In this document: positions 1-9,959 of the stretch, in pieces
Position numbering within the stretch: the first letter of the stretch is position 1
Layout of the letters: every line of letters begins with the position of its first letter
Source: Rhodocollybia butyracea
Lineage: Eukaryota > Basidiomycota > Agaricomycetes > Agaricales > Omphalotaceae
DNA: 64,000 bases
Assembly: GCA_015501585.1 (NCBI GenBank)
Contig: JADNRY010000131.1
Location: 108,905 to 172,904 of the forward strand
Reading direction: 5' to 3'
Made by a program: the position numbers and the translations under genes
Notes under the pieces: model-generated
Told to the model about the DNA's origin: nothing
Databases searched by the model: none
The model's input: the letters and a program-made list of their open reading frames with translations, nothing else

Positions 1-989
1 TTTAGACGGGTATTTCGTTTCGAATTTAATATTATTCGAATAGAGAGAAGACTGGTAGGTCAACCTTTCAAGTACTTGATTTCTGCAACTTGGGCATCGT
101 CTCCGTTCGTAGCAGGCAAAGTCACAAGAACGTAGAAAACAATACGTACTCAAGCTCTTTACAGCTTATGCACCATATCAGGAAATCGGACACGTAAAAC
201 CTTAACATAGTATGCTTAGCAACAAGTAACCAATGAAACAACTCGAGAGCAGATCTCAGAGTCTCTATAGAAATTAGCAGAACGCCTCACTATTGCCGAC
301 GGGCATCGTGTAGTAAGAGTGGGATTTTTTAGTAGAAAACAATACATGCTCTTGTTTGACCTTTGTCGCGGTCCATTGGTAGTATAATCTTCCATTGACG
401 TTAATTGAAAGGTTCGGGCCGTCGAAGGTCAAAGCGTAGTTTACGAGACACTTTCTCTTGGGCTGTCTTGAATACTTTGAGTGGCTTTGCATATTGAACT
501 ATACAAATATCAGCGCTACCCTGAGTATACCATACTGATTTTCAGCAAACAGTTATCACGCCAAGGGATAATCCGCACTGATGTGGAAAGGTTCGCGCCG
601 ATCAGGTCAATTGAAGCGTACTTTACCGGACGCCTTCTCAAAACAGTTTACTTTGAGTGAGTCTGCATACATACTGCACGGTACACAGAATGTCATCAAC
701 TTTTGTACATCCAAAAACTATCATACTCAGGCTCATACAAGAATTTCTATCTATTTTCACAACACATTTTTCAGCAAGCACGAAAACTATGAAACCAGTA
801 CTGCGACAACCATGGACATTTCCGACACTGCGTAAGAATCTCAGAGTATACTAGTCCCGGAGATACTGCCTCAAGGTAAAGGGGGCACATAAGAACAGAT
901 GCAACTGTTACAACAGAGTGAGCCGCCGGGAGTCGCCGTTTTTCAGACTCAAAGGGTCATGGGAACACAGTTGATGGAAATAGCACCAC
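1..989. repeat. Segmental repeat, copy A (hydrophobin 3' flank unit)
   Basis: This stretch is closely matched at 6005-7064 and, in part, at 8528-8850. Shared landmarks are the block at 10-60 around 'ttcgaatagagagaagac', the 'cttatgcaccatatcagg' block near 165, and the block near 690 around 'gtcatcaacttttgtac'. The unit reaches into exon 3 of the first hydrophobin (949-989). Short ORFs inside it differ between copies by indels, so I see no gene here apart from that exon. The left end is cut by the window. Confidence 0.75.
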
Positions 990-1422
990 CTGTAGAGTTT
1001 CAGTTAGTAATTGTGTCATAAAATCATGAATATCCTTCATATTACCAAGGTCGTTGGCGTCGCAGCAGACAGGTAGTTGATTGCTACCAAGACAGTCATG
1101 AGTATTACTAGCTTTGGTGAGATTGAAACATGGCTTACCAGGTGCCTCCGCCAGCAACGTCAATGCTGGAGCAGGTAACGCCGAAAAGGTCGGCAAGTTC
1201 AGGCACCACCTCAGTGGAAGCATCGGTAAGTAACGTAAGCGCACCAGGGATGAGAGCTTGGAAGCGAGGGTCGGATAAAATTTCAGCGATAGTAGTTATG
1301 ACCTGTTCACAGCACTGAGTGTCACCAGTACTACAGTCACCGGCGGCCTCATTGCGAGGAGTGGGTGAGGGGAGTGCAAGAGTAGCAACAGCAAAGGAGA
1401 CAAGAGCAAGTTTGAATTGCAT
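949..1422 (-). CDS. Class I hydrophobin (locus H1)
   Basis: Secreted small amphipathic protein of the fungal cell surface; class I hydrophobins self-assemble at air-water interfaces. The model is complement(join(949..989,1046..1083,1139..1422)), 120 aa. Exon 1 starts MQFKLALVSFAVATLAL, a clear signal peptide, and ends in GGGT plus two bases of a Cys codon. The 38-nt exon 2 gives CNQLPVCCDANDL and exon 3 gives GAISINCVPMTL then stop. All eight cysteines are present in the class I order C-CC-C-C-CC-C. The Cys3-Cys4 loop is 45 residues, against 36 in every other intact member of the array, so H1 is the outlier of the MQFK group. Introns are GT-AG and phases close exactly. It is the furthest left of ten same-strand hydrophobin loci. 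Confidence 0.9.
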
Positions 1423-1493
1423 GGTGAGTGTGAGTAGTGAAACAACGAGATTTAGTTATTCGGGTGAGAAATTCCTCCTAACATTGGACTAGC

Positions 1494-1503
1494 TTTTTAT
1501 ACT
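1494..1503 (-). promoter_or_regulatory. TATA box of H1
   Basis: Minus-strand GTATAAAAAG lies about 75 nt upstream of the H1 start codon, followed by AGCTAG as in the other array members. Confidence 0.6.
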
Positions 1504-1504
1504 T

Positions 1505-3124
1505 TTTTTTTTGTGTCCGCCACACAACTCACTCCAAGATACCTCTCTTGCAAAGGTATTCGAGGCATCCTCCCAATGATTTTTCTCTTCATCATACTCG
1601 GTGGAAGCTCTCGATCCTTTGCTGAATACCCTAGTAGCCTCGATCCTTTGCTGGAATACACTGATATTCAGGAGGAACATAACACACAACTCAGTTACCT
1701 AGTTTCATTGTACTTGAGCATGCGCCGGTTCGCAGGAGAATAGAAGGGGCTAGAAGACCATATATGTCTACATTCTCAAAACATCATATTAGGATATAGG
1801 GAATGTAAACTCCAACATACGGTATAATCAACAACATGAGAGGAAAGTTGTCCCGAATATGTGGCAAAAGAGACCGCTGACAGAGCGCCTTACTATTACC
1901 AATGGAGATGTAGGTGTGATTTTCACGGCTCTTGGAAGCGAAATAACGAGGGCCGTTGATCTTCGGTGACAGTGGGAGTATCTAACTGGCTATCGATACT
2001 ATCCTGTACTGGCCTGCAGATAGAAAGTTCAAGTTAGGACACGAAGCTGCAAAATTTAGTCGCTAGATCTCCTAGCTCTGCTTTGTGCGCCAAAGGCAGG
2101 CATAGACAATATTCTAGCTTGGTCGCATACACCGGAGCCTTGGAGCTCGAAAGATAGGGGAGGCAATCGAGAATGGAATGTCTTTGCCACAAATTGAGTT
2201 TTCCCGCGTATCGATTAACAATCCACGATCATCCCCGCCTGCACGTCTTTCTTGATAATAGACGAAATGAGGCTGGAATGTTGAGCTGTTCAGGAGCCCG
2301 TCGTGAAGGTTGAGTGATTAGCTGTCTTTTCTGCCAGTTTCCTGATAATGACATACTATTTTTATCGATACCCACTTCTTCTCTCACCACACACCTGAAC
2401 ACAAATGAGGAGGTCAGCAGACGCAGTGATAGTCGCAAGGAGTCGTACTTCGCAAGCGAAAAGGTATATCAACCAGCCGCATGTCTATGTTGAAAGAACG
2501 GAACATCCTAGATTGGGTCTATACCTCGGGCGAGAGAGCTCTCGTTGGGGTAAGACGACTTCTCAGAGACCTGCCATCATTGATCATCGATCATCATCGA
2601 GTTGAGACCTTATTTCGCTACATTCATTTGAGCAAGTTGTTGAAGTGCATAAATGGTGTCTTCTTCGTGTTTGGATGGTCCGATAGCGAGTAGCAAAAAG
2701 ATGACTCGCTCGGTTGGCGAAAGTTCAGTCGAAGGAGCCGCGGGTTTGTTCGGTACAGGCATGGGTGAACAAAAGCGCATCTAGGACCTATTGTGACGCA
2801 GAAAATATCAGTGCATCAGTGTCTATCCAGTGGCGTGAACGGACAAGGGCGTACCGGTACCTCTTGAATATTGAATATTAGCAGCTTCGCTAAGGCAGAC
2901 GGTTCCGGTTACTGCTTGCCCTCATCTATTCTCCGACTGCTATTGTCAGAACGGCAAGTTCCTCCATCTGTCCTTCAAAGTTCAAGGAGTTCTAGTGATT
3001 GAATGTGAGGTATCCATCATAAAGCATTGGGTGGCTTGTGCAGCGAAAGTCTTCTTCATGAGGTTGCCATAAACGCGTCTCAGTACTGGTAGGCTCTCGA
3101 CACATCAGTAGAAGGTAGACAAAA
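1505..3124. other. No gene recognised
   Basis: Short ORFs occur on both strands but none shows a domain, signal peptide or splice pattern I trust. The block around 1900-1990 ('gagcgccttactattaccaatgg') resembles the hydrophobin upstream units at 15.0, 20.5 and 26.2 kb, so part of this is old duplicated flank. Confidence 0.4.
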
Positions 3125-3781
3125 CTAAACTTCGACTAGCCTTGTAGCAAGGGTTTGATGAACCCTCGTGTTCGATGCCGCGCCTTTGCCGTGTAGTGCC
3201 GTGTGGCTGCCGACCTCACGTGGGCTCGTGCACCGTGTCACCACTAAATCCAGAGGCAGAAGCTTGGGAGCGAGGTTTTTGGGAGGACAGCGGTTGGGGA
3301 GGAAAATGAAGTGGGAGTGTCGTTGATGTATTAGATAGATGGGCTGGAACTGGTGTCTGCGGCGGATGATGGCCAGGGACTGGTGTCTGTGGTGGATACG
3401 GATAGGGGTACCCGTAAAAAACGTAGCTTCCAGTTGGTGTGGGTGCGGGTTGGCCAGGGGTAGAAGAAGGTCCAGCTGTGTGTGTAGAATTATTACGAGT
3501 CGACGAGTCGTCATCAGAGATTGACATTTCAGTATCTGAACTCATTGTTTCAAAGTAGGTGAACGGAAATGTATTTTCTACTGTATGAGGCAATGATCTT
3601 ATCAGCTTATCAGCATTGATTATTACGATGCTATGATTACTAGGGACCGGCAACAGCACGGCGAGGGATCGGAGTTTGAAAAAATCGAACACGAGGGTTC
3701 ATCAAACCCTTGCTACTAGGCTTTATATGAGAACGAGTATTCTCTTCTCAAAAGACTAGCTAGCTAGGCTAAACTTCGACT
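3125..3781. mobile_element. Small TIR element (MITE-like)
   Basis: A perfect 31-bp inverted repeat occupies 3145-3175 and 3685-3715. Each arm contains the internal palindrome GGGTTTGATGAACCC (or its complement). A 13-bp direct repeat, CTAAACTTCGACT, lies at 3125-3137 and 3769-3781, outside the arms; it is asymmetric (8 nt from the left arm, 53 nt from the right), so it may not be the true target-site duplication. The interior is about 510 bp and holds one proline-rich ORF but no transposase, which fits a non-autonomous element. Confidence 0.6.
3216..3545 (-). CDS. Proline-rich ORF inside the TIR element
   Basis: From the first ATG (3545) this encodes 109 aa starting MSSDTEMSISDDDSS: an acidic/serine N-terminus, then Pro/Tyr-rich sequence with a PPQTPVPGHH / PPQTPVPAHL internal duplication. 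I do not recognise a family. The low-complexity composition resembles N-terminal leaders of Agaricomycete transposon proteins, so it may be a captured 5' fragment. It could also be chance, since the frame reads back into the right TIR without a stop. Confidence 0.3.
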   Translation of the reverse strand: MSSDTEMSISDDDSSTRNNSTHTAGPSSTPGQPAPTPTGSYVFYGYPYPYPPQTPVPGHHPPQTPVPAHLSNTSTTLPLHFPPQPLSSQKPRSQASASGFSGDTVHEPT

Positions 3782-3930
3782 TCGAGGAAACTGTTATCAC
3801 GTGACGTTGTCTCTTCATCAAAGTAACTTCTTAGTAAGCGCTAAATCGGGCGTCCAAACTTTGCTCTTACTTACTTTTGTTCTAATTCCGTCTAATTCCT
3901 GTCCATGTTCAACGTACGTTCAACGAGGAC

Positions 3931-4855
3931 TTGAACGCCATCAAATCACCCGTATCAGCATCCGAAAATGCCTTCCCGCCGCCGCAAAACGATCCAGCTC
4001 ACTTAACCATCGACCCCGAGAACTTAATCGCCATAGTAAGATCTATCAAGGCAACTGGCGATGGGTTTGCCCTTTTCAACTCATATCCTATTTCGGCTGC
4101 TCTCTGTCACTCTGGTAACAAAGGCTGGCAAGTAATAGTACGTACCTTTTTATCCAGTTAACAACTTTAAACTCAGGTGAAGCGACTACCAGTCTCGCTG
4201 GACCTCTGTACACAATCTACGAGCTGGCACCAGCATCCACCAATATCACAATATCTCGGTCAATACGACTGGCGTCTTTCATTCCGTCCTCTCTTCCGTC
4301 ACTGGCTCACTGGGAGACTTGGAGGAAGGAAAGTTAAACTCTTGAGATCTAGCATTCTACCACGATGAACTATCTACCTCTTTCTAGGAGGACAGTTGGC
4401 TTGAGAACGGCGCCTCGAAATAAGCATCTCTTATTCTCATTGTGATCGTTCTACCGCATCCTATTTCTGGCTTTCAGCTGTAGTTTGAATTCCTGAACCG
4501 CTTCTACCAGTCTCTCAGAATACGAGTTCGTGGCAAGTCGAATCTCTTCCCAAAGAGCTCCCCTATTCCTTCGGCCCCGTCTTTGATTCCAATACCCTTT
4601 CATCGACACTTTCATCACTAGACTCCTTTCCTACGATGGCATCATATATTTCGACTTTTTTTCCGCTACCGGAAAGCTTCAAGACCCCATAATTCCGTCT
4701 ATCCGTAGATTTAGTGACGGTACTTGCGGCCTCGATTGGGAACTGGGTCAAAGAATCAGCTGCAAGAGCATGAAGGCCTATGGAGGGTTTGAGAAGTGGA
4801 GAAAGTATTGCGCTGATGTCAAAGCAGGGAGTCCTCATTCAAGAGTACTTTGAAG
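3931..4855 (+). pseudogene. Decayed multi-exon gene of unknown family
   Basis: Plus-strand coding segments can be followed but not joined into one frame. The first (from 3931) reads PENLIAIVRSIKATGDGFAL and FNSYPISAALCHSGNKGWQ. A phase-1 intron (donor GTACCT near 4142, acceptor CTCAG near 4177) leads to GPLYTIYELAPASTNITISR, which then hits a stop near 4336. Later segments read LPYSFGPVFDSNT, then in another frame YDGIIYFDFFSATGKL and GGFEKWRKYCADV, ending near 4852. The YELAP..T.ITISR and KYCADV pieces recur in frame in a shorter copy at 7110-7345, which argues that these frames were once coding. I do not recognise the protein. Confidence 0.4.
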
Positions 4856-5219
4856 GCCTTCTTAGCCATTCTACCCTAATTCTCATGAATATTTAGAACA
4901 ACGTGATTAGTATCGCTTGCCGAAAGGGCGAGAGTCTGACCGAATCGATGAATAAATCGCAGTCACTCTTTGAACATGTTCTTTTACGGGGATGAATGAC
5001 CTCTTACGGAGTTCCAGGTCGGTTTGCGACGAAAACTACAAAATCATTGCTAACACGCGGAAAGACCCGCGTCTGAAAGTCAAAAGATGTATATTCAAAG
5101 AGAATGTGGTAGACTGGCAGTGGAAACCCGGGTATACAGAGGAGTTACATATGAACGAATACAACTGGTATACAGTCCAACTACGGTCATCAACTGTCGG
5201 GAATCTCGTTTGCTCAAAT

Positions 5220-5690
5220 TCAGAGAGTAACAGGAGCGCAACCAACGGAGATGAGACCACCTGTAAAGATTTAGTCAGTAATGCTATAGAATCACGAAGG
5301 TTCTTCATATCACCAGTTGAGTTGTCTTTACAGCAGACAGCTTGCGCATCGCTACAAAGACCATCGTGAGTATCAAGCTTGAACAATTGTATGGTTCAGA
5401 AAGTATCTTACCAAGTTCCGCCTCCAGCAACGTTAACGCCGGAGCAAGTAAGCCCGACAAGACCAGTTATGTCGCCAACTGTAACACCAACGAGCCCAAG
5501 AAGCGACTTGGTGATGGGGTCTGCTGCAGCTTCGCTGGCAGTTTGGGTGCTCTGGCAGCACTGCACGGAGCCAGTGGTGCAGGTTTTTTGCAGGCGGAGC
5601 GGGGGCAGTGGCAGGGGCAGTGGCAGCCTGAGGTGCGGCGAGCGCAAAGGTAGCAAGAGCGGCGGAGACTAAGGCGAGTTTGTACTGCAT
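5220..5690 (-). pseudogene. Class I hydrophobin with 1-nt frameshift (H2)
   Basis: Three-exon hydrophobin of the MQYK group, complement(join(5220..5260,5314..5351,5412..5690)). It is nearly identical to H3, but exon 1 has six T on the plus strand at 5584-5589 where H3 has five. The extra base shifts the frame after the PAPPAK segment, just before the first cysteine motif. Downstream sequence (CTTGSVQCC, DITGLVGLTCSGVNVAGGGT, exon 2 CDAQAVCC, exon 3 GLISVGCAPVTL) is intact in the shifted frame, and splice sites are canonical. With one T fewer it would be a normal eight-cysteine protein, so either the gene is newly dead or the base is an assembly error. Confidence 0.85.
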
Positions 5691-5777
5691 GATGAGTGAA
5701 TGAGTGAGTGGTGAAGAGAACTTGAACGACTACTGTTGATTGTTCGAGTGCGGAATTTATCCCAGCTTCTAGCTAGC

Positions 5778-5783
5778 TTTTAT
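5778..5783 (-). promoter_or_regulatory. TATA box of H2
   Basis: Minus-strand GGTATAAAAGCTAGC, 88 nt upstream of the start codon. Confidence 0.55.
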
Positions 5784-6004
5784 ACCTTTGTCTTCTCCTT
5801 AAAGTCCGCCCACAGAAACCTCGCTTCTTACCTCGCCAAGATGTCTGAGGCGTGCATCGCCTACCAATACCTTGTCATCCCCGGAGAAAAACTGTCAATG
5901 TGGAGCAATAAACGGGGGAATTCGGGAAAATTCTACATTGCGGTGGAGCTTGCTTATTTGAATCAGAGAACTTTCGATTGTTGCTCACAGAAACGAGGGA
6001 CTGG

Positions 6005-7064
6005 AGGCTTAGACAGGTATTTCGTTTCAAAGTTGATATTATTCGAATAGAGAGAAGAGTGGTAGGTCAACCTTTCCAAGTACTTAGTACTTGATTTCTG
6101 CAACTTGGGCGTCGTCTTCGTTCGTAGGAGGCAAAGTTACAAGAACGTAGAAAACAATACGTACTCAAGCTCTTTACAGCTTATGCACCATATCAGGAAA
6201 TCGGACACGTAAAACCTCAACATAGTATGCTTAGCCACAAGTAACCAATGAAACAACTCGAGAGCAGATCCATCAGAGTGTGAAAATTGGCAGAACGCAC
6301 TATTGCCGACGGGCATCGCGTAGTAGGAGGAAAAGACTGGCAGGTCAACCTTTGTACTTGATTTCTGCAACTTAGGCTTCGTCTTCGTTCGTAGGAGGCA
6401 AAGTTGCAAGAAGGTAGAGAACAATACATACTCTTCTTTAACCTTTGTCGCGGTCCATTGGTAATCTATCACAGTATAATCTTCCATTGACGTAAAAGAA
6501 AATTCAGGCCGTCGAAGGCCAAAGCGTAGTTTACGAGACACTTTCTCTCTTGAATACTTTGAGTGGCTTTGCATATTGAACTATACGCATATCAACGCTA
6601 CCCTGAGTATACCATACCGATTTTCAGCAAACAGTTATCACGCCAAGGGCTATCACGGTAAGGACAGGTAGATAATCCGCACGGATGTGGAAAGGTTCGG
6701 GCCTATCAAAGGTCAAAGCGTACTTTACCGGACGCCTTCTCAAACAGTTTGAGTGAGTCTGCATACATACTGCACGGTACACAGAATGTCATCAACTTTT
6801 GTACATCCAAAAACTATCATACTCATACAAAAATTCTTATTTATTTTCACAACACATTTATCAGCAAGCACAAAAATCATGAAACCAGGACTGCGACAAC
6901 CAAGGACATCTCCGACACTGCGTAAGATCCTCAGAGTATACTGCCTAAGGCAAGGGAGTCACATAAGAACGGATGCAACTGTTACAACACTGAGTGAGTC
7001 GCCGTTGTTCAGATTTAGAGGAAAGTGGGAGGAATGGGAGTACAGCCGGTGGAGATAAGACCAC
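6005..7064. repeat. Segmental repeat, copy B
   Basis: Copy of 1-989 with several small indels. It includes an orphan hydrophobin exon 3 at its right end and then switches abruptly to sequence related to the 4.2-4.9 kb decayed gene, so the duplication breakpoint lies at the exon 3 / intron 2 boundary. Confidence 0.75.
7015..7064 (-). pseudogene. Orphan hydrophobin exon 3
   Basis: The minus strand reads a CCCACAG acceptor followed by GGLISTGCTPIPPTFL and a stop, matching the last exon of the array members (GLISVGCxPVTL). No exon 1 or 2 lies upstream; the adjacent sequence is unrelated. It is the remnant of a hydrophobin truncated by duplication. Confidence 0.7.
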
Positions 7065-7109
7065 CTGTGGGCTCCGCTTCAATGCTCTATATACATAGGC
7101 ATGGACAAT

Positions 7110-7345
7110 CTTCACGCTCGACCTCCGATGCACACAATTACGAGCTGGCACCAGGATCCACCATTATCACAATATCTCGGCCAATACGAATGGCGTCCTT
7201 CATTCCGTCCTCTCTAAGGCCTATGGCAGGTTTGAGAAGCGGAGAAAAGTATTGCGCTGATGTCGAAACAGGGGGTCGTCATTTAAGAATATAAGGTACT
7301 TCGAAGGTTGCTAGCCATTCTACTCTAATTTTTATTAATATTTAG
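7110..7345 (+). pseudogene. Internally deleted copy of the 3.9-4.85 kb gene
   Basis: Reads YELAPGSTIITISRPIR then, directly joined, MAGLRSGEKYCADV. These match segments that are about 450 bp apart in the 4.2-4.85 kb copy. The deletion joins the first half to the C-terminal end. Function unknown. Confidence 0.45.
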
Positions 7346-7787
7346 AACAGCGTCATCAATATCGCAGAGTCTGAAGGCATCGATGAATATATTGCAGTTA
7401 CTCGTTTGCACATTTTGTTCTTTTACGGGGATGATAAGACTTCCCTAGGCTCGAGGCTGCCTCACCTTCGTGGAGTACAACGCCCCAACCCACGTAAAGG
7501 TCCGCATCGATCCCTAGGTCGAAGCGTGGCTTACCGAATGCTTTTAGAAACGTTCGAAACTAATGTCCTCTTACAGAGTTCCAGGTCTGTTTTGCGACGA
7601 AAACTACAAAATCATTGCTAACACGCACAAAGACCCGCGTTTGAAAGTCAAAAGATGTATATTCAGAGAGAATGTGGTAGACTGGCAGTGGAAACCCGGA
7701 TATACAGAGGAGTTACATATGAACGAATACAACTGGTATACAGTCCAACTATGGTCATCAACCGTCGGGAATCTCGTTTGTTCAAAT

Positions 7788-8257
7788 TCAGAGAGTAACA
7801 GGGGCGCAACCGACGGAGATGAGACCACCTGGAAAACTTTAGTCAGTATTGCTATAGAATCACGAAGGTTCTTCATATCACCAGTTGAGTTGTCTTTACA
7901 GCAGACAGCTTGCGCATCGCTACAAAGACCATCGTGAGTATCAAGCTTGAACAATTGTATGGTTCAGAAAGTATCTTACCAAGTTCCGCCTCCAGCAACG
8001 TTAACGCCGGAGCAAGTAAGCCCGACGAGACCAGTTATGTCGCCAACGGTAACACCAACGAGCCCAAGAAGCGACTTGGTGATGGGGTCTGCTGCAGCTT
8101 CGCTGGCAGTTTGGGTGCTCTGGCAGCACTGCACGGAACCGGTGGTGCAGGTTTTTGCAGGCGGAGCGGGGGCAGTGGCAGGAGCAGTGGCATCCTGAGG
8201 GGCGGCGAGCGCAAAGGTAGCAAGAGCGGCGGAGACTAAGGCGAGTTTGTACTGCAT
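7788..8257 (-). CDS. Class I hydrophobin (H3)
   Basis: Model complement(join(7788..7828,7882..7919,7980..8257)), 118 aa. The signal peptide MQYKLALVSAALATFALA is followed by a short Ala/Pro/Thr spacer (QDATAPATAPAPPAK). The cysteine pattern is C-X6-CC, 36 residues, C-X10-C-X5-CC-X12-C, then VPVTL-like APVTL and stop. Exon 2 gives CDAQAVCCKDNST and exon 3 GLISVGCAPVTL. Intron 2 ends TTTTCCAG instead of the TTTACAG of the sister copy, still a valid acceptor. This is the intact member of the H2/H3 duplicate pair. Confidence 0.92.
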
Positions 8258-8345
8258 GATGAATGAGTGAGTGAGTGGTGAAGAGAACTTGAACGACTAC
8301 TGTTGATTGTTCGAGTGCGGAATTTCCCCCAGTTCCGAGCTAGCT

Positions 8346-8351
8346 TTTATA
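8346..8351 (-). promoter_or_regulatory. TATA box of H3
   Basis: Minus-strand GGTATAAAAGCTAGC, 89 nt upstream of the start codon. Confidence 0.55.
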
Positions 8352-8527
8352 CCTTTGTCTTCTCCTCAAAGTCCGCCCAAAGCTACCTCTGTCTGAGGCA
8401 TGCATCGCCTACCAATACCTTGTCATCTCCGTAGAAAAACTGTCAACGTGGAGCAAAAACGGGAGATTTCGGGAAAATTCGACATTGCGGTGGAGCTTAT
8501 TTGAATCAGAGATCTTTCGATTCTTGC

Positions 8528-8850
8528 TCGACAGATATTTCGTTTCAAAGTTAATATTATTCGAATAGAGAGAAGACTGGCAGGTCAACCTTTCAAGTAC
8601 TTAGTCCTTGATTTCTGCAACTTGGGCGTTGTCTTCGTACGTAGGAGGCAAAGTTACAAGAACGTAGAAAACAATACGTATTTCAGCTCTTTACAGCTTA
8701 TACACCATATCAGGAATGGGACACGTAAAACCTCAACATAGTATGCTTAGCAACAAGTAACCAATGTAACAACTTGAGAGAGTCTCCGACTCCCATAGAA
8801 ATTAGCAGAACGCCTCACTATTGCCGACGGGCATCGCGTAGTAGGAGTGG
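8528..8850. repeat. Segmental repeat, copy C (partial)
   Basis: Matches the first ~330 bp of copies A and B, from 'atttcgtttcaaagttaat' to 'ttgccgacgggcatcgcg', then diverges. The following 8850-9370 holds no gene I can support. Confidence 0.7.
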
Positions 8851-9371
8851 GATTTTTTTGCTGCTCTTGGCAAGGGAATGACGAGAGTGGTGACTCACTT
8901 TCAGCACCACTGAGTGCAATCAACGCCTATTTCTGCCATGTCTGTATATTCAAACTATACGTACAAGCCAAGACCGCGAACTTGTTCTACCGTTCAAAGT
9001 CCCTCGTTAGTGCTTCTACAGAAATATGACACTGCTATGGGCTCAGCTCTACCTCTGATGCAGATCACTGCTAAGGAGTACAATTCCCGTCCTGTTCCGT
9101 CTTGTTGAAACCTTTTTTATCACAGAGAAAATTCGGAACCGATTGCAGGTCAAAGCGTAGCTTACCGAACGCTTCGGGGAAGACAAATTCAGAGCCGAAA
9201 AATTACGAACAACAGGAGAAATCTATTCCTGGCATTTTAGAGAAGTCTAAAAGATACTCCAACGACAAGTATTACAGTACGTAGGGACCAGTTTACAGCT
9301 TTTAAGAACAAATACAACTTGTAACCACTCGCACTATGCTTTGAACCGTTGAGAGCCTCAGTCTCTCGGGC

Positions 9372-9857
9372 TCAGGCGGTAACAGGAATGCAACCGGGCG
9401 GAGATGAGACCACCTGCAAAGCTTTAGTCAGTAATGGTATAGAATCACGAATGTTTCTTCATATCACCCTTTGCGTTGTTTGTGCAGCAAACGGCTTGAG
9501 CAGTGCTACAAAGCCAATCATGAATATCAAGCTCGGAGAAAATTATGTGAACAAAATGACTTACCAAGTTCCGCCTCCAGCAACGTTAACGCCGGAGCAA
9601 TCGAGTCCGACGACACCGGTCAGGTCGCCAACGGCAACACCAATGAGCCCAAGAAGCGACTTGGTGTAGGCGTTATTCGCAGCTTGGCTGGCAGTTTGGG
9701 TTTGTTGGCAGCACTGAAGAGAACCGGTTGTGCACTTGTGGATGGGCTGAGGTGCGGGAACTGGAGCAGGAGCAGGAGCAGGCGCAGGAGCCGGGACTTT
9801 GTAACCTAACGCAAGGGTAGCAAGAGCGAGAGAGAGGAAGGCGACCTTATACTGCAT
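9372..9857 (-). pseudogene. Class I hydrophobin with exon 3 frameshift (H4)
   Basis: MQYK-group hydrophobin, complement(join(9372..9413,9468..9505,9565..9857)). Exon 1 is intact: signal peptide MQYKVAFLSLALATLALG, an (AP)n-rich spacer, CTTGSLQCC and GLDCSGVNVAGGGT. Exon 2 gives CTAQAVCCTNNAK. Exon 3 is 42 nt instead of 41: the run read as ccgggcgg on the plus strand is one base longer than the equivalent in H3 and H5. As read, the tail becomes GLISARLHSCYRLSPRD, so a cysteine survives by chance three residues later than normal. Removing one base restores a GCIPVTA ending with its own stop. The gene may be recently broken, tolerated, or miscalled. Confidence 0.8.
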
Positions 9858-9945
9858 GATGAGTGAGTGAGAGTAAGGCGAAGAGAACTTGAACGACTGG
9901 TGTTAAGTGTTCGAGTAAAGAACCTCTCTCAACTTTGGGCTACCT

Positions 9946-9951
9946 TTTATA
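9946..9951 (-). promoter_or_regulatory. TATA box of H4
   Basis: Minus-strand GGTATAAAAGGTAGC, 89 nt upstream of the start codon. Confidence 0.5.
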
Positions 9952-9959
9952 CCTTTGTC

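Larger units (their letters stand above)
5000..5830. repeat. H2 duplication unit (paired with 7568-8398)
   Basis: The whole H2 locus with its 3' and 5' flanks is repeated 2,568 bp downstream with only scattered substitutions. The offset is constant across all exon boundaries of H2 and H3 except for a one-base insertion in H2 exon 1. Confidence 0.85.
7568..8398. repeat. H3 duplication unit (paired with 5000-5830)
   Basis: Second copy of the H2/H3 segment at constant offset 2,568 bp; it covers the gene, about 220 bp of 3' flank and about 140 bp of 5' flank including the TATA box. Confidence 0.85.
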
